This document shows positions 6,046-14,288 of a stretch of 17,089 bases of DNA, piece after piece. Numbering within the stretch: the first letter of the stretch is position 1; every line of letters begins with the position of its first letter. Made by a program: the position numbers and the translations under genes. Source of the stretch: SIG714 sp045629725 (GTDB lineage: Bacteria > Bacillota > Clostridia > Oscillospirales > CAG-272); the NCBI GenBank assembly GCA_045629725.1, contig JAZQRT010000037.1:1-17089 (forward strand), read 5' to 3'. Below the pieces are notes generated by a model. The model saw nothing but the letters and a program-made list of their open reading frames with translations. It was not told the origin of the DNA and made no database searches.

Positions 6046-6078
6046 ACCCACTCCCAATCGGGAGTGGGTTTTCTTTTT
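6046..6078 (+). terminator. Terminator of surface-protein gene 2
   Basis: Same ACCCACTCCC / GGGAGTGGGT stem with AATC loop as at 5057, followed by a T-rich run interrupted by one C. Confidence 0.93.
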
Positions 6079-6104
6079 GCGTTTTGGGTGTTCGCGCCAT
6101 ATTG

Positions 6105-6128
6105 GTAGGGGAGGGGCTTGCTCCTCCC
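6105..6128 (+). repeat. REP-like hairpin, second type (GTAG foot)
   Basis: GTAG at 6105-6108 followed by GGGAGGGGC TT GCTCCTCCC, a nine-pair stem with one G-U and a two-base loop. It has the same GTAG-plus-hairpin plan as the elements near the RAYT gene but a different stem. It is inverted relative to the three copies in the following array. Confidence 0.7.
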
Positions 6129-6160
6129 GAAAAAGTCGAATCATCACATTCTCGGACAGT

Positions 6161-6523
6161 CTTCGGCGACCCGTTCAATCGTAAAAGGTTGAATATTTCG
6201 GTAGGAGCAAGCCCCTCCCCTACCGCCGTGGATGTTAATTTGGCGAAACGCGGGGGAATTTGTGCGCGATGTTTGTTCTCGGGTCGTCGAGGGTGCCGAC
6301 CCGTTCAATCGTAAAAGGTTGAATATTTCGGGAGGAGCGAGCCCCTCCCCTACCGCGTGAAGGGTTAATTTATTGAATCAAGGGTAAAACCGTGCGTGGT
6401 GTTTGTTCTCGTGTCGTCGAGGGTGCCGACCCGTTCAATCGTAAAAGGTTGAATATTTCGGGAGGAGCAAGCCCCTCCCCTACCGCCGTGGGTGTTAATT
6501 TGGCGAAACGTGAGGGGATTTGT
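6161..6523 (-). repeat. Tandem array with exact 130-bp period, REP-type units
   Basis: Units start at 6161, 6291 and 6421, exactly 130 bp apart; the third is cut at about 6523. Each contains a CGACCCGTTCAATCG segment with a TTCAA / TTGAA inverted repeat, then GGAGCAAGCCCCTCCCCTAC (inverted REP hairpin, CTAC foot at 6220, 6350 and 6480), then a spacer with TTAATTT. Units 2 and 3 are nearly identical up to the hairpin; unit 1 is more diverged at its start. The whole 6079-6554 interval contains no gene I can support; an open frame at 6084-6314 is only repeat sequence. Confidence 0.85.
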
Positions 6524-6554
6524 CCATCAATTTTATTATCCAATTTCCTTTAGG

Positions 6555-6583
6555 TTGACAAAACATACTGATTGGCATATAAT
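6555..6583 (+). promoter_or_regulatory. SigA-type promoter of the aspartate kinase operon
   Basis: TTGACA (6555-6560), 17 bp, TATAAT (6578-6583), both perfect. The leader is only about 24 nt, too short for a lysine riboswitch, so feedback at enzyme level is the visible control. Confidence 0.85.
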
Positions 6584-6612
6584 AAAGTAGTAAATTGTAA
6601 AGGCGTGATAAC

Positions 6613-7941
6613 ATGGATAAAGCAAAAAGTGAGGAGCTTTTGAGAGTTGCGAAATTCGGAGGGACTTCCCTTGCGGATAGCGAAAATATCAAAAAAGCCG
6701 CCGAGCTTGTAAAAGGAGAGGACCCCAGACGCTACGTGGTGGTTTCCGCTCCCGGCAAACGTTTTAAAGAGGACGTAAAGATCACGGATATGTTATACTC
6801 CGCTTATGATTCCGAGGGAGAAGCTCAAGAAAAGATCCTTGACGGGATTGAATCAAGGTTCAGACAGATCGTGGAGAATTTGGGCGTCTGCATTGATATA
6901 AATAATATTTTTAAGGAAATTCGTCAGTTTTTTCAGTTAAAGCGGGGCAGGGATTATGCCGCAAGCCGTGGGGAATACCTTATGGCTTTAATTTTTTCGG
7001 TATATACGGGTTATGAATTCGTTGACGCGGCGGAGGTCATATTTTTTTCCGAGGACGGCACCTTAAACAGTGAGAAAACTAACGAGAAATTAAAGGAGCG
7101 TCTTGAAAAGACCGAGCTTGCGGTGATCCCAGGCTTTTACGGCAGTATGCCGGGCGACACTATCAAGACCTTTTCCCGCGGCGGCTCAGATATAACGGGG
7201 GCTCTTGTTGCCCGCGCGGTGAATGCGGACGTTTATGAAAATTTTACCGACGTTGACGGCTTTATGATGGCTGACCCGCGAATCGTTGACTGCCCTAAAA
7301 TTATGGAGCAGGTCACCTACGATCAGCTCCGCGAGCTTTCATATATGGGAGCAACGGTGCTTCATGAGGACTCGATCTATCCTGTCAGATTTTCGGGAAT
7401 CCCGATAAATATAAAGAACACCTTTAACAGTGAGGGCTCGGGGACTGTAATTGTCAGCCGAAGCGATAAAAGGACCGCCGATATCACGGGAATTGCAGGA
7501 AAAAAGGGATTTTGCACTCTCGTTATCGATCTTAATATGTCCGACAGGAGCAACAGTAATATTTACCGTATTGCCACGGAGGTATTTCATGAGCTTGGCG
7601 TGGAGGTGGAGCATATTCCCGGAGGGATCGACAGCATTTCCTTTGTTCTCAACAGCGAGTCCTTGAAGGGTGTCAGGCAAAGGCTCTTGCTTTCCCTGTG
7701 CCGTAAGCTTTCCCCCGAGTGTGTGCATATTGAGGACCGTCTTGCTCTTATTGCCATAGTTGGGGACGGTGTTTCAAGGGGCGGCAGAGTGTTTGATATG
7801 CTCAGCAGTCTTTCTTCGTCGGGAATTCCCATTCTTTTGATGATACGCCCTCCCATGCAGAGCAATATAATCGTGGGCGTTGACGAGCAGGATTACGAAA
7901 ACGCACTTAAAGAACTGTATTCTTTGGCATCTAAGCTATAA
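6613..7941 (+). CDS. lysC: Aspartate kinase with two C-terminal ACT domains
   Basis: A protein of 442 aa. It phosphorylates L-aspartate with ATP, the first step toward lysine/diaminopimelate, threonine and methionine. Kinase motifs are in order: KFGGTS (14-19), SRGE (118-121), GFYG (174-177), SRGGSD (188-193), then FTDVDGFMMADPRIV (211-225) and YMGATVLHEDSI (244-255). Residues from about 290 to the end form two ACT-type regulatory domains, with a QSNIIVGV segment at 416-423 where the effector usually binds. It is monofunctional, with no homoserine dehydrogenase fused. Which amino acid inhibits it cannot be read from sequence. It is the first gene of a two-gene transcription unit, with a weak AAAGG ribosome-binding site at 6599-6603. 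The start is fixed by the N-terminal position of KFGGTS. Confidence 0.92.
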   Translation: MDKAKSEELLRVAKFGGTSLADSENIKKAAELVKGEDPRRYVVVSAPGKRFKEDVKITDMLYSAYDSEGEAQEKILDGIESRFRQIVENLGVCIDINNIFKEIRQFFQLKRGRDYAASRGEYLMALIFSVYTGYEFVDAAEVIFFSEDGTLNSEKTNEKLKERLEKTELAVIPGFYGSMPGDTIKTFSRGGSDITGALVARAVNADVYENFTDVDGFMMADPRIVDCPKIMEQVTYDQLRELSYMGATVLHEDSIYPVRFSGIPINIKNTFNSEGSGTVIVSRSDKRTADITGIAGKKGFCTLVIDLNMSDRSNSNIYRIATEVFHELGVEVEHIPGGIDSISFVLNSESLKGVRQRLLLSLCRKLSPECVHIEDRLALIAIVGDGVSRGGRVFDMLSSLSSSGIPILLMIRPPMQSNIIVGVDEQDYENALKELYSLASKL

Positions 7942-7963
7942 ATTTTGATAAAAGAGGTATAAA

Positions 7964-9037
7964 ATGAAGGATATCTGGACAAGACTTGCAGAGGAAAAAC
8001 GTCCCATACTGATGTATGGAATGGGACTTGGCGGTGATAAGATATTGCATTACTGCGAGAAGAAAAATATAAACGTAGAGGGATTTTTTGCCTCCGACGG
8101 CTTTGTGAGAGGCCATCTATTTCACGGAAAGCGTGTAATGTCCTATTCGGAGGCAAAGGAAAAATACGGAGATTTTGTGGTGATCCTCTCCTTTGCAAGC
8201 TCGATCCCAACGGTTATCGGGCAGATACTTAAAATTGCGGAGGAAAGAGAGCTCTATGCCCCCGACGTGCCCGTTTCGGGAGATGAGCTTTTTGACTCTG
8301 AATTTTATGAGAAAAACGAGGATAAATTCATCGCTGCAAGGGAATGCTTTGCGGATGAAAGATCAAAACGCCTTTTTGACGATATGGTGAATTTTAAGCT
8401 GACGGGGGAGCTTACGTATTTATTCAAGGATATCTCAAGCCCCGACGAGGTCTTCTCCGAGCTCCTGTGTCCGGAGGACTATAAGGTGTGCGTTGATCTT
8501 GGTGCTTACAACGGAGATACCGTTCGTGAATTGAGGAAATATTGCCCCGAAGTCGGGAAGATCATTTCCCTTGAGCCCGACCGAAAAAATTTTGCAAAGC
8601 TTGAAAGGTTCGTTCTTGAAAACTGTCCCGAGCTTTGTGAGTGCCATAACGCTGCGGTACACAGTCGGGACGAGGTTCAATATTTTAGTGCGGAAAATTC
8701 AAGAAATTCTGCGATCTTATTAGGTCATATAGCAGGGAACGGCTCAAAAATAACAGAAGTTTTCTGCAGAAGCGTTGACAGCGTTTGTAACGGCAGACGG
8801 GTGGATTATATCAAATATGACGTTGAGGGAGCGGAACGCGAGGGACTTCTCGGCGCGGAGAAAACCATAAGAGCCCACTCCCCCGACCTGCTCGTGTCCA
8901 TGTATCACCGCTCAAGGGATCTTTTTGATCTGCCCCTTCTTGTGAAGAGCTTGAACCCCGAGTACAAGCTATATCTTCGCCGTTTTCCCTATATCCCTGC
9001 ATGGGATCTTAATTTATATGCTCTCGGGAACAGGTGA
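7964..9037 (+). CDS. FkbM-family methyltransferase with N-terminal Rossmann-like domain
   Basis: A protein of 357 aa. The C-terminal half is an FkbM-type SAM-dependent methyltransferase: motif I VDLGAYNGDT (178-187), acidic SLEPD (202-206), the IKYDVEGAE block (283-291) and MYHRSRDL near 313-320. FkbM enzymes mostly O-methylate sugars, polyketides or glycans. Residues 1-110 form a separate nucleotide-binding-like domain (ILMYGMGLGGDKI, then GFFASDG, then VVILSFAS), reminiscent of the N-terminal parts of sugar-modifying PglD-like proteins; this is only resemblance. It is probably cytoplasmic and linked to surface glycan synthesis. It starts 22 bp after aspartate kinase with an AAGAGG site and no promoter between, so it is co-transcribed. 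The pairing with lysC is unexpected. A strong terminator follows. Confidence 0.85.
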   Translation: MKDIWTRLAEEKRPILMYGMGLGGDKILHYCEKKNINVEGFFASDGFVRGHLFHGKRVMSYSEAKEKYGDFVVILSFASSIPTVIGQILKIAEERELYAPDVPVSGDELFDSEFYEKNEDKFIAARECFADERSKRLFDDMVNFKLTGELTYLFKDISSPDEVFSELLCPEDYKVCVDLGAYNGDTVRELRKYCPEVGKIISLEPDRKNFAKLERFVLENCPELCECHNAAVHSRDEVQYFSAENSRNSAILLGHIAGNGSKITEVFCRSVDSVCNGRRVDYIKYDVEGAEREGLLGAEKTIRAHSPDLLVSMYHRSRDLFDLPLLVKSLNPEYKLYLRRFPYIPAWDLNLYALGNR

Positions 9038-9104
9038 TGAATGCTATGAATTAATTAAAATTTCGGGTAAAAACAGAAAAAAACAAGCTTAAAGATGTTA
9101 TGAT

Positions 9105-9148
9105 AAAAGAGGATGTAAAAGCTCAAGGTAGCCTTTACATCCTCTTTT
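9105..9148. terminator. Bidirectional terminator between fkbM-type gene and uvrA
   Basis: Fifteen-bp perfect stem: AAAAGAGGATGTAAA (9105-9119) with TTTACATCCTCTTTT (9134-9148). T-runs on both strands serve the convergent units. Confidence 0.92.
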
Positions 9149-9170
9149 TACTTTATAGAAAATTACTCTG

Positions 9171-9241
9171 TTTTGGAATAAAATGTATTCCAAAAGGTAC
9201 ACTCGTGTGGAGTATATCTTTTCCCTGCGGTCGTGGACCGC
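9171..9241. repeat. Two further hairpins in the uvrA 3' region
   Basis: TTTTGGAATA (9171-9180) pairs perfectly with TATTCCAAAA (9186-9195). GCGGTC (9227-9232) pairs with GACCGC (9236-9241) around GTG. Neither has a good T-run on minus. They may stabilise the uvrBA mRNA end or mark an old repeat. Confidence 0.4.
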
Positions 9242-9250
9242 TTTATGATA

Positions 9251-12085
9251 TTATTGCTTGTTCAAGATCTTTTTAAGGAACTGACCGGTGTAGGATTTGG
9301 GAATCTCTGCAACCGCCTCCGGTGTACCCTCGGCGATCACCGTACCTCCTCCGTTACCGCCCTCGGGCCCCATATCAATAATATGGTCTGCAGTCTTGAT
9401 AACGTCAAGATTATGCTCGATAACGAGAAGACTGTTTCCTCCCTCTGTAAGCCTGTCAAGAATTGAAAGAAGCTTTTCAACGTCGGCAGTATGGAGTCCC
9501 GTTGTAGGCTCGTCGAGGATATACATAGTCTTACCCGTACCTCGGCGTGCAAGCTCCGTGGCAAGCTTAACTCTCTGAGCTTCGCCTCCCGAAAGAGTGG
9601 TGGAGGACTGTCCGAGCTTGATGTATCCAAGTCCAACGTCCTGCAGGGTGGTGATCTTTCTTGAAATTTTGGGCATATTTGCAAAGAATTCCACTGCCTC
9701 GTCCACAGTCATATCAAGAACGTCAAATATGCTTTTGCCCTTGTATTTTACCTCAAGGGTGTCCTTGTTATATCTTTTACCTCTGCAGGCAGGGCAAGTT
9801 ACGTAAACGTCTGGCAAAAAGTGCATTTCTATTTTCTTAACACCGTCGCCCTCGCAGTGCTCACAACGTCCGCCCTTAATATTAAAGGAAAACCTTCCCG
9901 AGGTATATGCTCTTTTCACCGCGTCGGGAGTTTTGGAAAACAGGTCGCGGATGTCCGTGAATACTCCCGTATATGTGGCGGGGTTGGATCTGGGAGTTCT
10001 TCCGATGGGGCTTTGGTCGATGCAGATGACCTTATCAAGATTTTCGATGCCCTCAACCGTGCGATGTTTTCCCGGATATGTGTGAGCACCGTTCAGCTTT
10101 GAGGCGAGAGCGGGATATACGATTCCGTTGATAAGAGAGGATTTACCCGATCCCGAAACGCCTGTTACGCAAACGAATTTTCCAAGGGGAATATCAACGT
10201 CGATGCACTTGAGGTTATTGTGCTCGGCCCCTTTGACCTTAAGGTAAAGTCCGTTACCATCACGGCGAAGCTCGGGGACGGGTATTTTTTTTCTGCCCGA
10301 AAGGTATGCGCCCGTTAGGGATCTTCTTGATCTTTTGATCTCTGCGGGAGTACCTGCGGCAACTACCTCGCCTCCGTGTATACCTGCAAGGGGACCGATA
10401 TCGATAATATAGTCCGATTCCTCCATGGTTTCCTCGTCATGCTCAACAACAAGGACGGTGTTGCCCGTGTCGCGGAGCTTTTTGAGGGTTGCGATCAGCT
10501 TGCCGTTATCCCTTTGATGGAGTCCGATGGAAGGCTCGTCAAGAATATAGATAACTCCCATCAAAGCGGAGCCGATCTGGGTTGCAAGGCGTATTCTTTG
10601 GGATTCTCCTCCCGAAAGGGTCCCCGCCTTGCGGCTGAGGGTGAGGTATTCAAGTCCTACGCTGACAAGGAAATTAAGTCTTGAGCGCAGCTCCTTCAGG
10701 ATATCCGCCGCGATCTTTGAGTTTTCCTCGTTAAAGGTGAGGCTTTCAACAAATCTAAGCTCTTCCTCAACTGACATGGAGCAAAAATCGTGTATGTTTT
10801 TACCGCCCACGGTTACGGCGAGCAGCTCCTTTTTCAGCCTTTTTCCGTGACATTTGGGGCAGGGAACGTCATCAACGAATTGCTCGTAATATTCATCGTT
10901 TCCAAATCCCATGTTGCATCTTTGCTCGATCATTTTTATGATGCCTTCATACTTTACCTTGCGTGATTTGATCTTGGCGTCAAATTCGCTGATAAACTCA
11001 TAGGTCTTGTTATTACCGTATAGCAGTGCATTCATAGCTTCTGCAGAGATATCCTTCACGGGTGTGTCTATGGTATAGCCGTAATCACCGAGGACTCGTA
11101 TGAATAACGGTCCGTTCCAGCTTGTTTCCTCCACGGTCTTGAAGCCGTTTACGGCAATTGCTCCCTCTCTGAGGGAAAGGCTTTTGTCGGGTATCATTCT
11201 GTCGGGGGAGAAAACGTGCATTTCTCCAAGTCCCGAGCAGGTATCGCATGCCCCCAATGGATTGTTAAAGGAAAACATGCGGGGGGACAGTTCCGGGAAA
11301 TCAAATTCGTGCTCCTCGCAGGCGAAGTTTTGGTTAAAACTCAGCTCATATTCATCGTTTTCTGCACCTTTGAGTACGCATATTGTAATATTACCCTCGG
11401 CAAGCTTCAGCGCTGTTTCCACAGAATCCGCAAGGCGGGAACGAATATCGCCTCGAATGATTAGTCTGTCTACCACCACCTCAAGGGTGTGCTTGAGGTT
11501 TTTGTCAAGTGTGATATCCTCGGAAAGATCATAAATTGAGCCGTCCACACGAATTCTTACAAATCCGCTTTTTTTAGCAGACTCAAATACCTTTTCGTGC
11601 ATACCCTTTTTGCTCTTTACAACGGGAGCGAGTACCATGAATTTTGTTCCCACGGGGAGAGCGGCGATCTCGTCGATTATGCTGTCCGTTGTACGGCGAA
11701 TGATCTCCTTTCCGCAAACGGGACAATGAGGAATACCCGTTCTTGCATATAAAAGTCTTAAATAATCGTAAATTTCGGTGATAGTTCCCACGGTAGAACG
11801 AGGGTTCTTTGATGTGGTCTTTTGCTCGATGGCGATGGCGGGGGAAAGTCCCTCGATAAAATCCACCTCGGGCTTGTCAAGCTGACCGAGAAACTGTCGG
11901 GCATAGCTGGAAAGTGACTCCACAAATCGGCGGTGTCCTTCCGAGAAGATGGTGTCAAAGGCGAGGGAGGATTTTCCCGAGCCCGAAAGTCCTGTCAGAA
12001 CCACAAATTTATCTCGGGGAATGTCAACGTCAATATTTTTCAGGTTGTTGACCCTTGCCCCTCTGATCTTGATGTATTTGTTCAT
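9251..12085 (-). CDS. uvrA: Excinuclease ABC subunit UvrA
   Basis: A protein of 944 aa, normal length. It is the damage-sensing ATPase of nucleotide excision repair; it forms a dimer, loads UvrB at lesions and then leaves. The two ABC modules are complete: Walker A GLSGSGKS (32-39) and GVSGSGKS (642-649), signatures LSGGESQR and LSGGEAQR (from 490 and 831), Walker B YILDEP at about 513-518 and 855-860. Zinc cysteines are CDTC (280-283) with CPKC (409-412), and CEHC (741-744) with CPAC (764-767). An extra CPVC lies at 121-124. Start chosen at 12085 (MNKYIKIRGARVNNL), with AGGA in the end of uvrB and one base between the genes; an upstream in-frame extension of 21 codons lies within uvrB. It is translationally coupled to uvrB. 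Confidence 0.97.
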   Translation of the reverse strand: MNKYIKIRGARVNNLKNIDVDIPRDKFVVLTGLSGSGKSSLAFDTIFSEGHRRFVESLSSYARQFLGQLDKPEVDFIEGLSPAIAIEQKTTSKNPRSTVGTITEIYDYLRLLYARTGIPHCPVCGKEIIRRTTDSIIDEIAALPVGTKFMVLAPVVKSKKGMHEKVFESAKKSGFVRIRVDGSIYDLSEDITLDKNLKHTLEVVVDRLIIRGDIRSRLADSVETALKLAEGNITICVLKGAENDEYELSFNQNFACEEHEFDFPELSPRMFSFNNPLGACDTCSGLGEMHVFSPDRMIPDKSLSLREGAIAVNGFKTVEETSWNGPLFIRVLGDYGYTIDTPVKDISAEAMNALLYGNNKTYEFISEFDAKIKSRKVKYEGIIKMIEQRCNMGFGNDEYYEQFVDDVPCPKCHGKRLKKELLAVTVGGKNIHDFCSMSVEEELRFVESLTFNEENSKIAADILKELRSRLNFLVSVGLEYLTLSRKAGTLSGGESQRIRLATQIGSALMGVIYILDEPSIGLHQRDNGKLIATLKKLRDTGNTVLVVEHDEETMEESDYIIDIGPLAGIHGGEVVAAGTPAEIKRSRRSLTGAYLSGRKKIPVPELRRDGNGLYLKVKGAEHNNLKCIDVDIPLGKFVCVTGVSGSGKSSLINGIVYPALASKLNGAHTYPGKHRTVEGIENLDKVICIDQSPIGRTPRSNPATYTGVFTDIRDLFSKTPDAVKRAYTSGRFSFNIKGGRCEHCEGDGVKKIEMHFLPDVYVTCPACRGKRYNKDTLEVKYKGKSIFDVLDMTVDEAVEFFANMPKISRKITTLQDVGLGYIKLGQSSTTLSGGEAQRVKLATELARRGTGKTMYILDEPTTGLHTADVEKLLSILDRLTEGGNSLLVIEHNLDVIKTADHIIDMGPEGGNGGGTVIAEGTPEAVAEIPKSYTGQFLKKILNKQ

Positions 12086-12086
12086 T

Positions 12087-14075
12087 TTATTCTTCCTTTT
12101 TAAGTTTGGCAATTTGGTCGCGAAGCTCTGCAGCTCTTTCAAATTCAAGCAGCAGGGCGGCAGATCTCATTTCTATGGTAAGTGAGGCAATAAGCTCCCG
12201 ACGCTCCTCGGAGGTAAGCTTCTTTTTCTCGGGTTCTGCACCGCGTTTTCCCTTTTTCTTGGATTTTGAAGGTAAAATATCATCGGCAGGCGTCATTCTT
12301 ACCGCTTTTTTAATGCTTTCGGGTGTAATGCCGTTCGCTTCGTTGTATTCCGTCTGTATCTTTCTTCGTCTTTCTGTTTCGGAAATTGCCGCCGCCATGG
12401 AACGTGTGACGGAGTCTGCGTACATGATGACCTTTCCGTTTGCGTTACGGGCTGCGCGTCCGATGGTCTGAATGAGGGATGTCTCCGATCTGAGAAATCC
12501 CTCCTTGTCCGTATCAAGAATTGCCACAAGGGATACCTCGGGAATATCAAGACCTTCTCTGAGGAGGTTGATCCCCACAAGGACGTCAAAAACGCCAAGG
12601 CGCAGGTCGCGGATTATCTCCGTTCTTTCTATTGTTTCCACCTTGTGATGTATATATTTTACCTTGATCCCATTTGTTTGGAAAAATTCCGTAAGGTCCT
12701 CTGCCATTGACGTGGTGAGTGTCGTAACGAGTACACGTTCTCCCCGATCCGACCTTTCTACGATCTCGTTCATAAGGTCCTCCACCTGTCCTGCAACGGG
12801 GCGGACCGTAACCTCGGGATCAATTAGTCCCGTGGGACGAATGAGCTGCTCGGCAATAAGCTCGGATTTTTCCTTTTCATAATCCGAGGGAGTTGCTGAA
12901 ACGAATACGGTTTGGTTAAGCTTTTCTTCAAATTCCTCAAAATACAGGGGTCTGTTATCGTATGCGGAGGGCAAACGGAAGCCGTATTCAACAAGATTTC
13001 TCTTTCTGGCAGAATCTCCTCCGCTCATGCCCTTCACCTGAGGTATAGTTACGTGGGATTCGTCAATGAAAAGAAGATAATCCTCAGGGAAGAAATCGAG
13101 GAGGGTAAAGGGAGTTGATCCCGGCTCTCTACCCGACATGACTCGTGAATAGTTTTCAATACCCGAGCAATATCCGATCTCCCGTATCATTTCAAGGTCA
13201 TAATTGGTTCGTTGTTCAATTCTCTGCGCTTCGATAAGCTTTCCTTCGCTTTTGAAATATTCAACACGCTCCTTCAGCTCATTTTCAATTTCCACAAGAG
13301 CGCGTTCTCTTTGCTCCTTTGAAGCAACGTAGTGAGTAGCAGGGAAGATGGCAACGTAAGAAAGATTGCGTATAAGCTCACCGGTGAGGGTGTTTACCAT
13401 TGATATCCTGTCGATCTCGTCGCCGAAAAACTCAACTCTCACGGCAATATGCTCCTCGCCGCCTGTCGGATAAATTTCAACGGTGTCGCCGCGTACTCGG
13501 AATTTATTTCTTACAAAATTAACGTCATTTCGTTCATAACGTATCATCACAAGTCGGTTCAGCAAAGTATCCCTTGACATTTCCGTTCCAACACGGAGTC
13601 CAAGCACCTGCTTTTCGTATTCCTCGGGATCGCCAAGGCTGTAAATACAGGACACGGAGGAAACGATTATAACGTCACGTCTTTCAAGAAGCGCAGACGT
13701 TGCCGAATGACGAAGCCTGTCTATCTCATCATTTATGGAAGCGTCCTTTTCGATATACATATCGCTTCCGGGAATATACGCCTCAGGCTGATAGTAATCG
13801 TAGTATGAAACAAAATATTCCACCGCGTTTTCGGGGAAAAACTCGCGAAACTCACTGCAAAGCTGTGCGGCGAGAGTTTTGTTGTGGGCAAGAACAAGAG
13901 TGGGCTTGTTCACGTTTTTTATGATATTCGCCATTGTAAAGGTCTTTCCCGAGCCCGTTACGCCAAGGAGAGTCTGATTTTTACATCCCGAGAGAATACT
14001 GTCAGTAAGCTCCTTGATGGCTTTTGGCTGGTCGCCCGTTGGTTTATAGTCGGAAACTAATTTAAAGTGATCCAT
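12087..14075 (-). CDS. uvrB: Excinuclease ABC subunit UvrB
   Basis: A protein of 662 aa, normal length. UvrB verifies the lesion with its limited helicase activity and recruits UvrC for dual incision. Visible features: N-terminal KPTGDQPKAI, Walker A GVTGSGKT (38-45), the lesion-clamping beta-hairpin region YYDYYQPEAYIPG (91-103), DESH box (338-341), helicase motifs in the second RecA-like domain (LREGLDIPEVSL, IGRAARN) and a C-terminal UVR domain (ERRELI to AELRDQIAKLK) for UvrC contact. Between them is a Lys-rich linker (SKSKKKGKRGAEPEKKK). GAAAGGAC upstream of ATG 14075 is the ribosome-binding site. It is first gene of the uvrB-uvrA operon; no uvrC lies in the window. Confidence 0.97.
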   Translation of the reverse strand: MDHFKLVSDYKPTGDQPKAIKELTDSILSGCKNQTLLGVTGSGKTFTMANIIKNVNKPTLVLAHNKTLAAQLCSEFREFFPENAVEYFVSYYDYYQPEAYIPGSDMYIEKDASINDEIDRLRHSATSALLERRDVIIVSSVSCIYSLGDPEEYEKQVLGLRVGTEMSRDTLLNRLVMIRYERNDVNFVRNKFRVRGDTVEIYPTGGEEHIAVRVEFFGDEIDRISMVNTLTGELIRNLSYVAIFPATHYVASKEQRERALVEIENELKERVEYFKSEGKLIEAQRIEQRTNYDLEMIREIGYCSGIENYSRVMSGREPGSTPFTLLDFFPEDYLLFIDESHVTIPQVKGMSGGDSARKRNLVEYGFRLPSAYDNRPLYFEEFEEKLNQTVFVSATPSDYEKEKSELIAEQLIRPTGLIDPEVTVRPVAGQVEDLMNEIVERSDRGERVLVTTLTTSMAEDLTEFFQTNGIKVKYIHHKVETIERTEIIRDLRLGVFDVLVGINLLREGLDIPEVSLVAILDTDKEGFLRSETSLIQTIGRAARNANGKVIMYADSVTRSMAAAISETERRRKIQTEYNEANGITPESIKKAVRMTPADDILPSKSKKKGKRGAEPEKKKLTSEERRELIASLTIEMRSAALLLEFERAAELRDQIAKLKKEE

Positions 14076-14108
14076 CTTGTCCTTTCCGCAGGCTGCACCC
14101 GCATTTAA

Positions 14109-14122
14109 TAAACATTTGTTTA
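14109..14122 (-). promoter_or_regulatory. LexA-like operator upstream of uvrB
   Basis: Perfect inverted repeat TAAACA AA TGTTTA, four bases below the -10 and covering the expected start site. Its core AAAC-N4-GTTT is one base from the GAAC-N4-GTTT type of LexA site known in clostridia. The match is relaxed and no lexA gene is in view. Confidence 0.5.
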
Positions 14123-14125
14123 ATT

Positions 14126-14154
14126 ATTATACCACATATATTTTTATTTTTCAA
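14126..14154 (-). promoter_or_regulatory. Promoter of uvrB-uvrA
   Basis: On minus TTGAAA (14154-14149), 17 bp, TATAAT (14131-14126), with TGg extended -10. The leader is about 45 nt. Confidence 0.75.
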
Positions 14155-14216
14155 CCGAATTGAAATTTTATATGGGAAGATTTTATACATTTTTGGGCAT
14201 CCCTGCCTGACACGTT

Positions 14217-14253
14217 AAAAGGTGCCCCTATTCAAGAAAACGAACAGAGGCAC
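14217..14253 (-). terminator. Terminator of the sortase-thioesterase operon
   Basis: On minus a 12-pair stem, GTGCCTCTGTTC (14253-14242) with GAATAGGGGCAC (14233-14222), including two G-U pairs. It has an eight-base loop and is followed by CTTTT. Confidence 0.75.
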
Positions 14254-14288
14254 ATATTCAAGGCTTATTGGGATTTATAAAAACAAAA

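Larger units (their letters stand above)
4233..6071 (+). repeat. Tandem duplication carrying two surface-protein genes
   Basis: Unit 1 runs from about 4233 to 5082 and unit 2 from about 5172 to 6071. The start codons are 938 bp apart. The upstream region from CAATTTGACGAA to the start codon, the signal-peptide codons, the last 30 or so codons and the terminator are nearly identical. The middle of the genes is clearly diverged. The only sizeable length difference is about 51 bp in the coding part. Confidence 0.85.

Noticed and set aside
6084..6314. Open frame of 76 codons downstream of the second surface-protein gene
   Set aside because: It lies wholly on REP-type repeat sequence, has no ribosome-binding site, follows a strong terminator and encodes a low-complexity product dictated by the repeats.
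6161..6523. CRISPR array
   Set aside because: A 130-bp period with whole-unit similarity, hairpins and no short repeat with unique spacers; no cas gene nearby.
6584..6612. Lysine riboswitch ahead of aspartate kinase
   Set aside because: The predicted leader is about 24 nt, far too short, and the upstream sequence is repeat array lying before the promoter.
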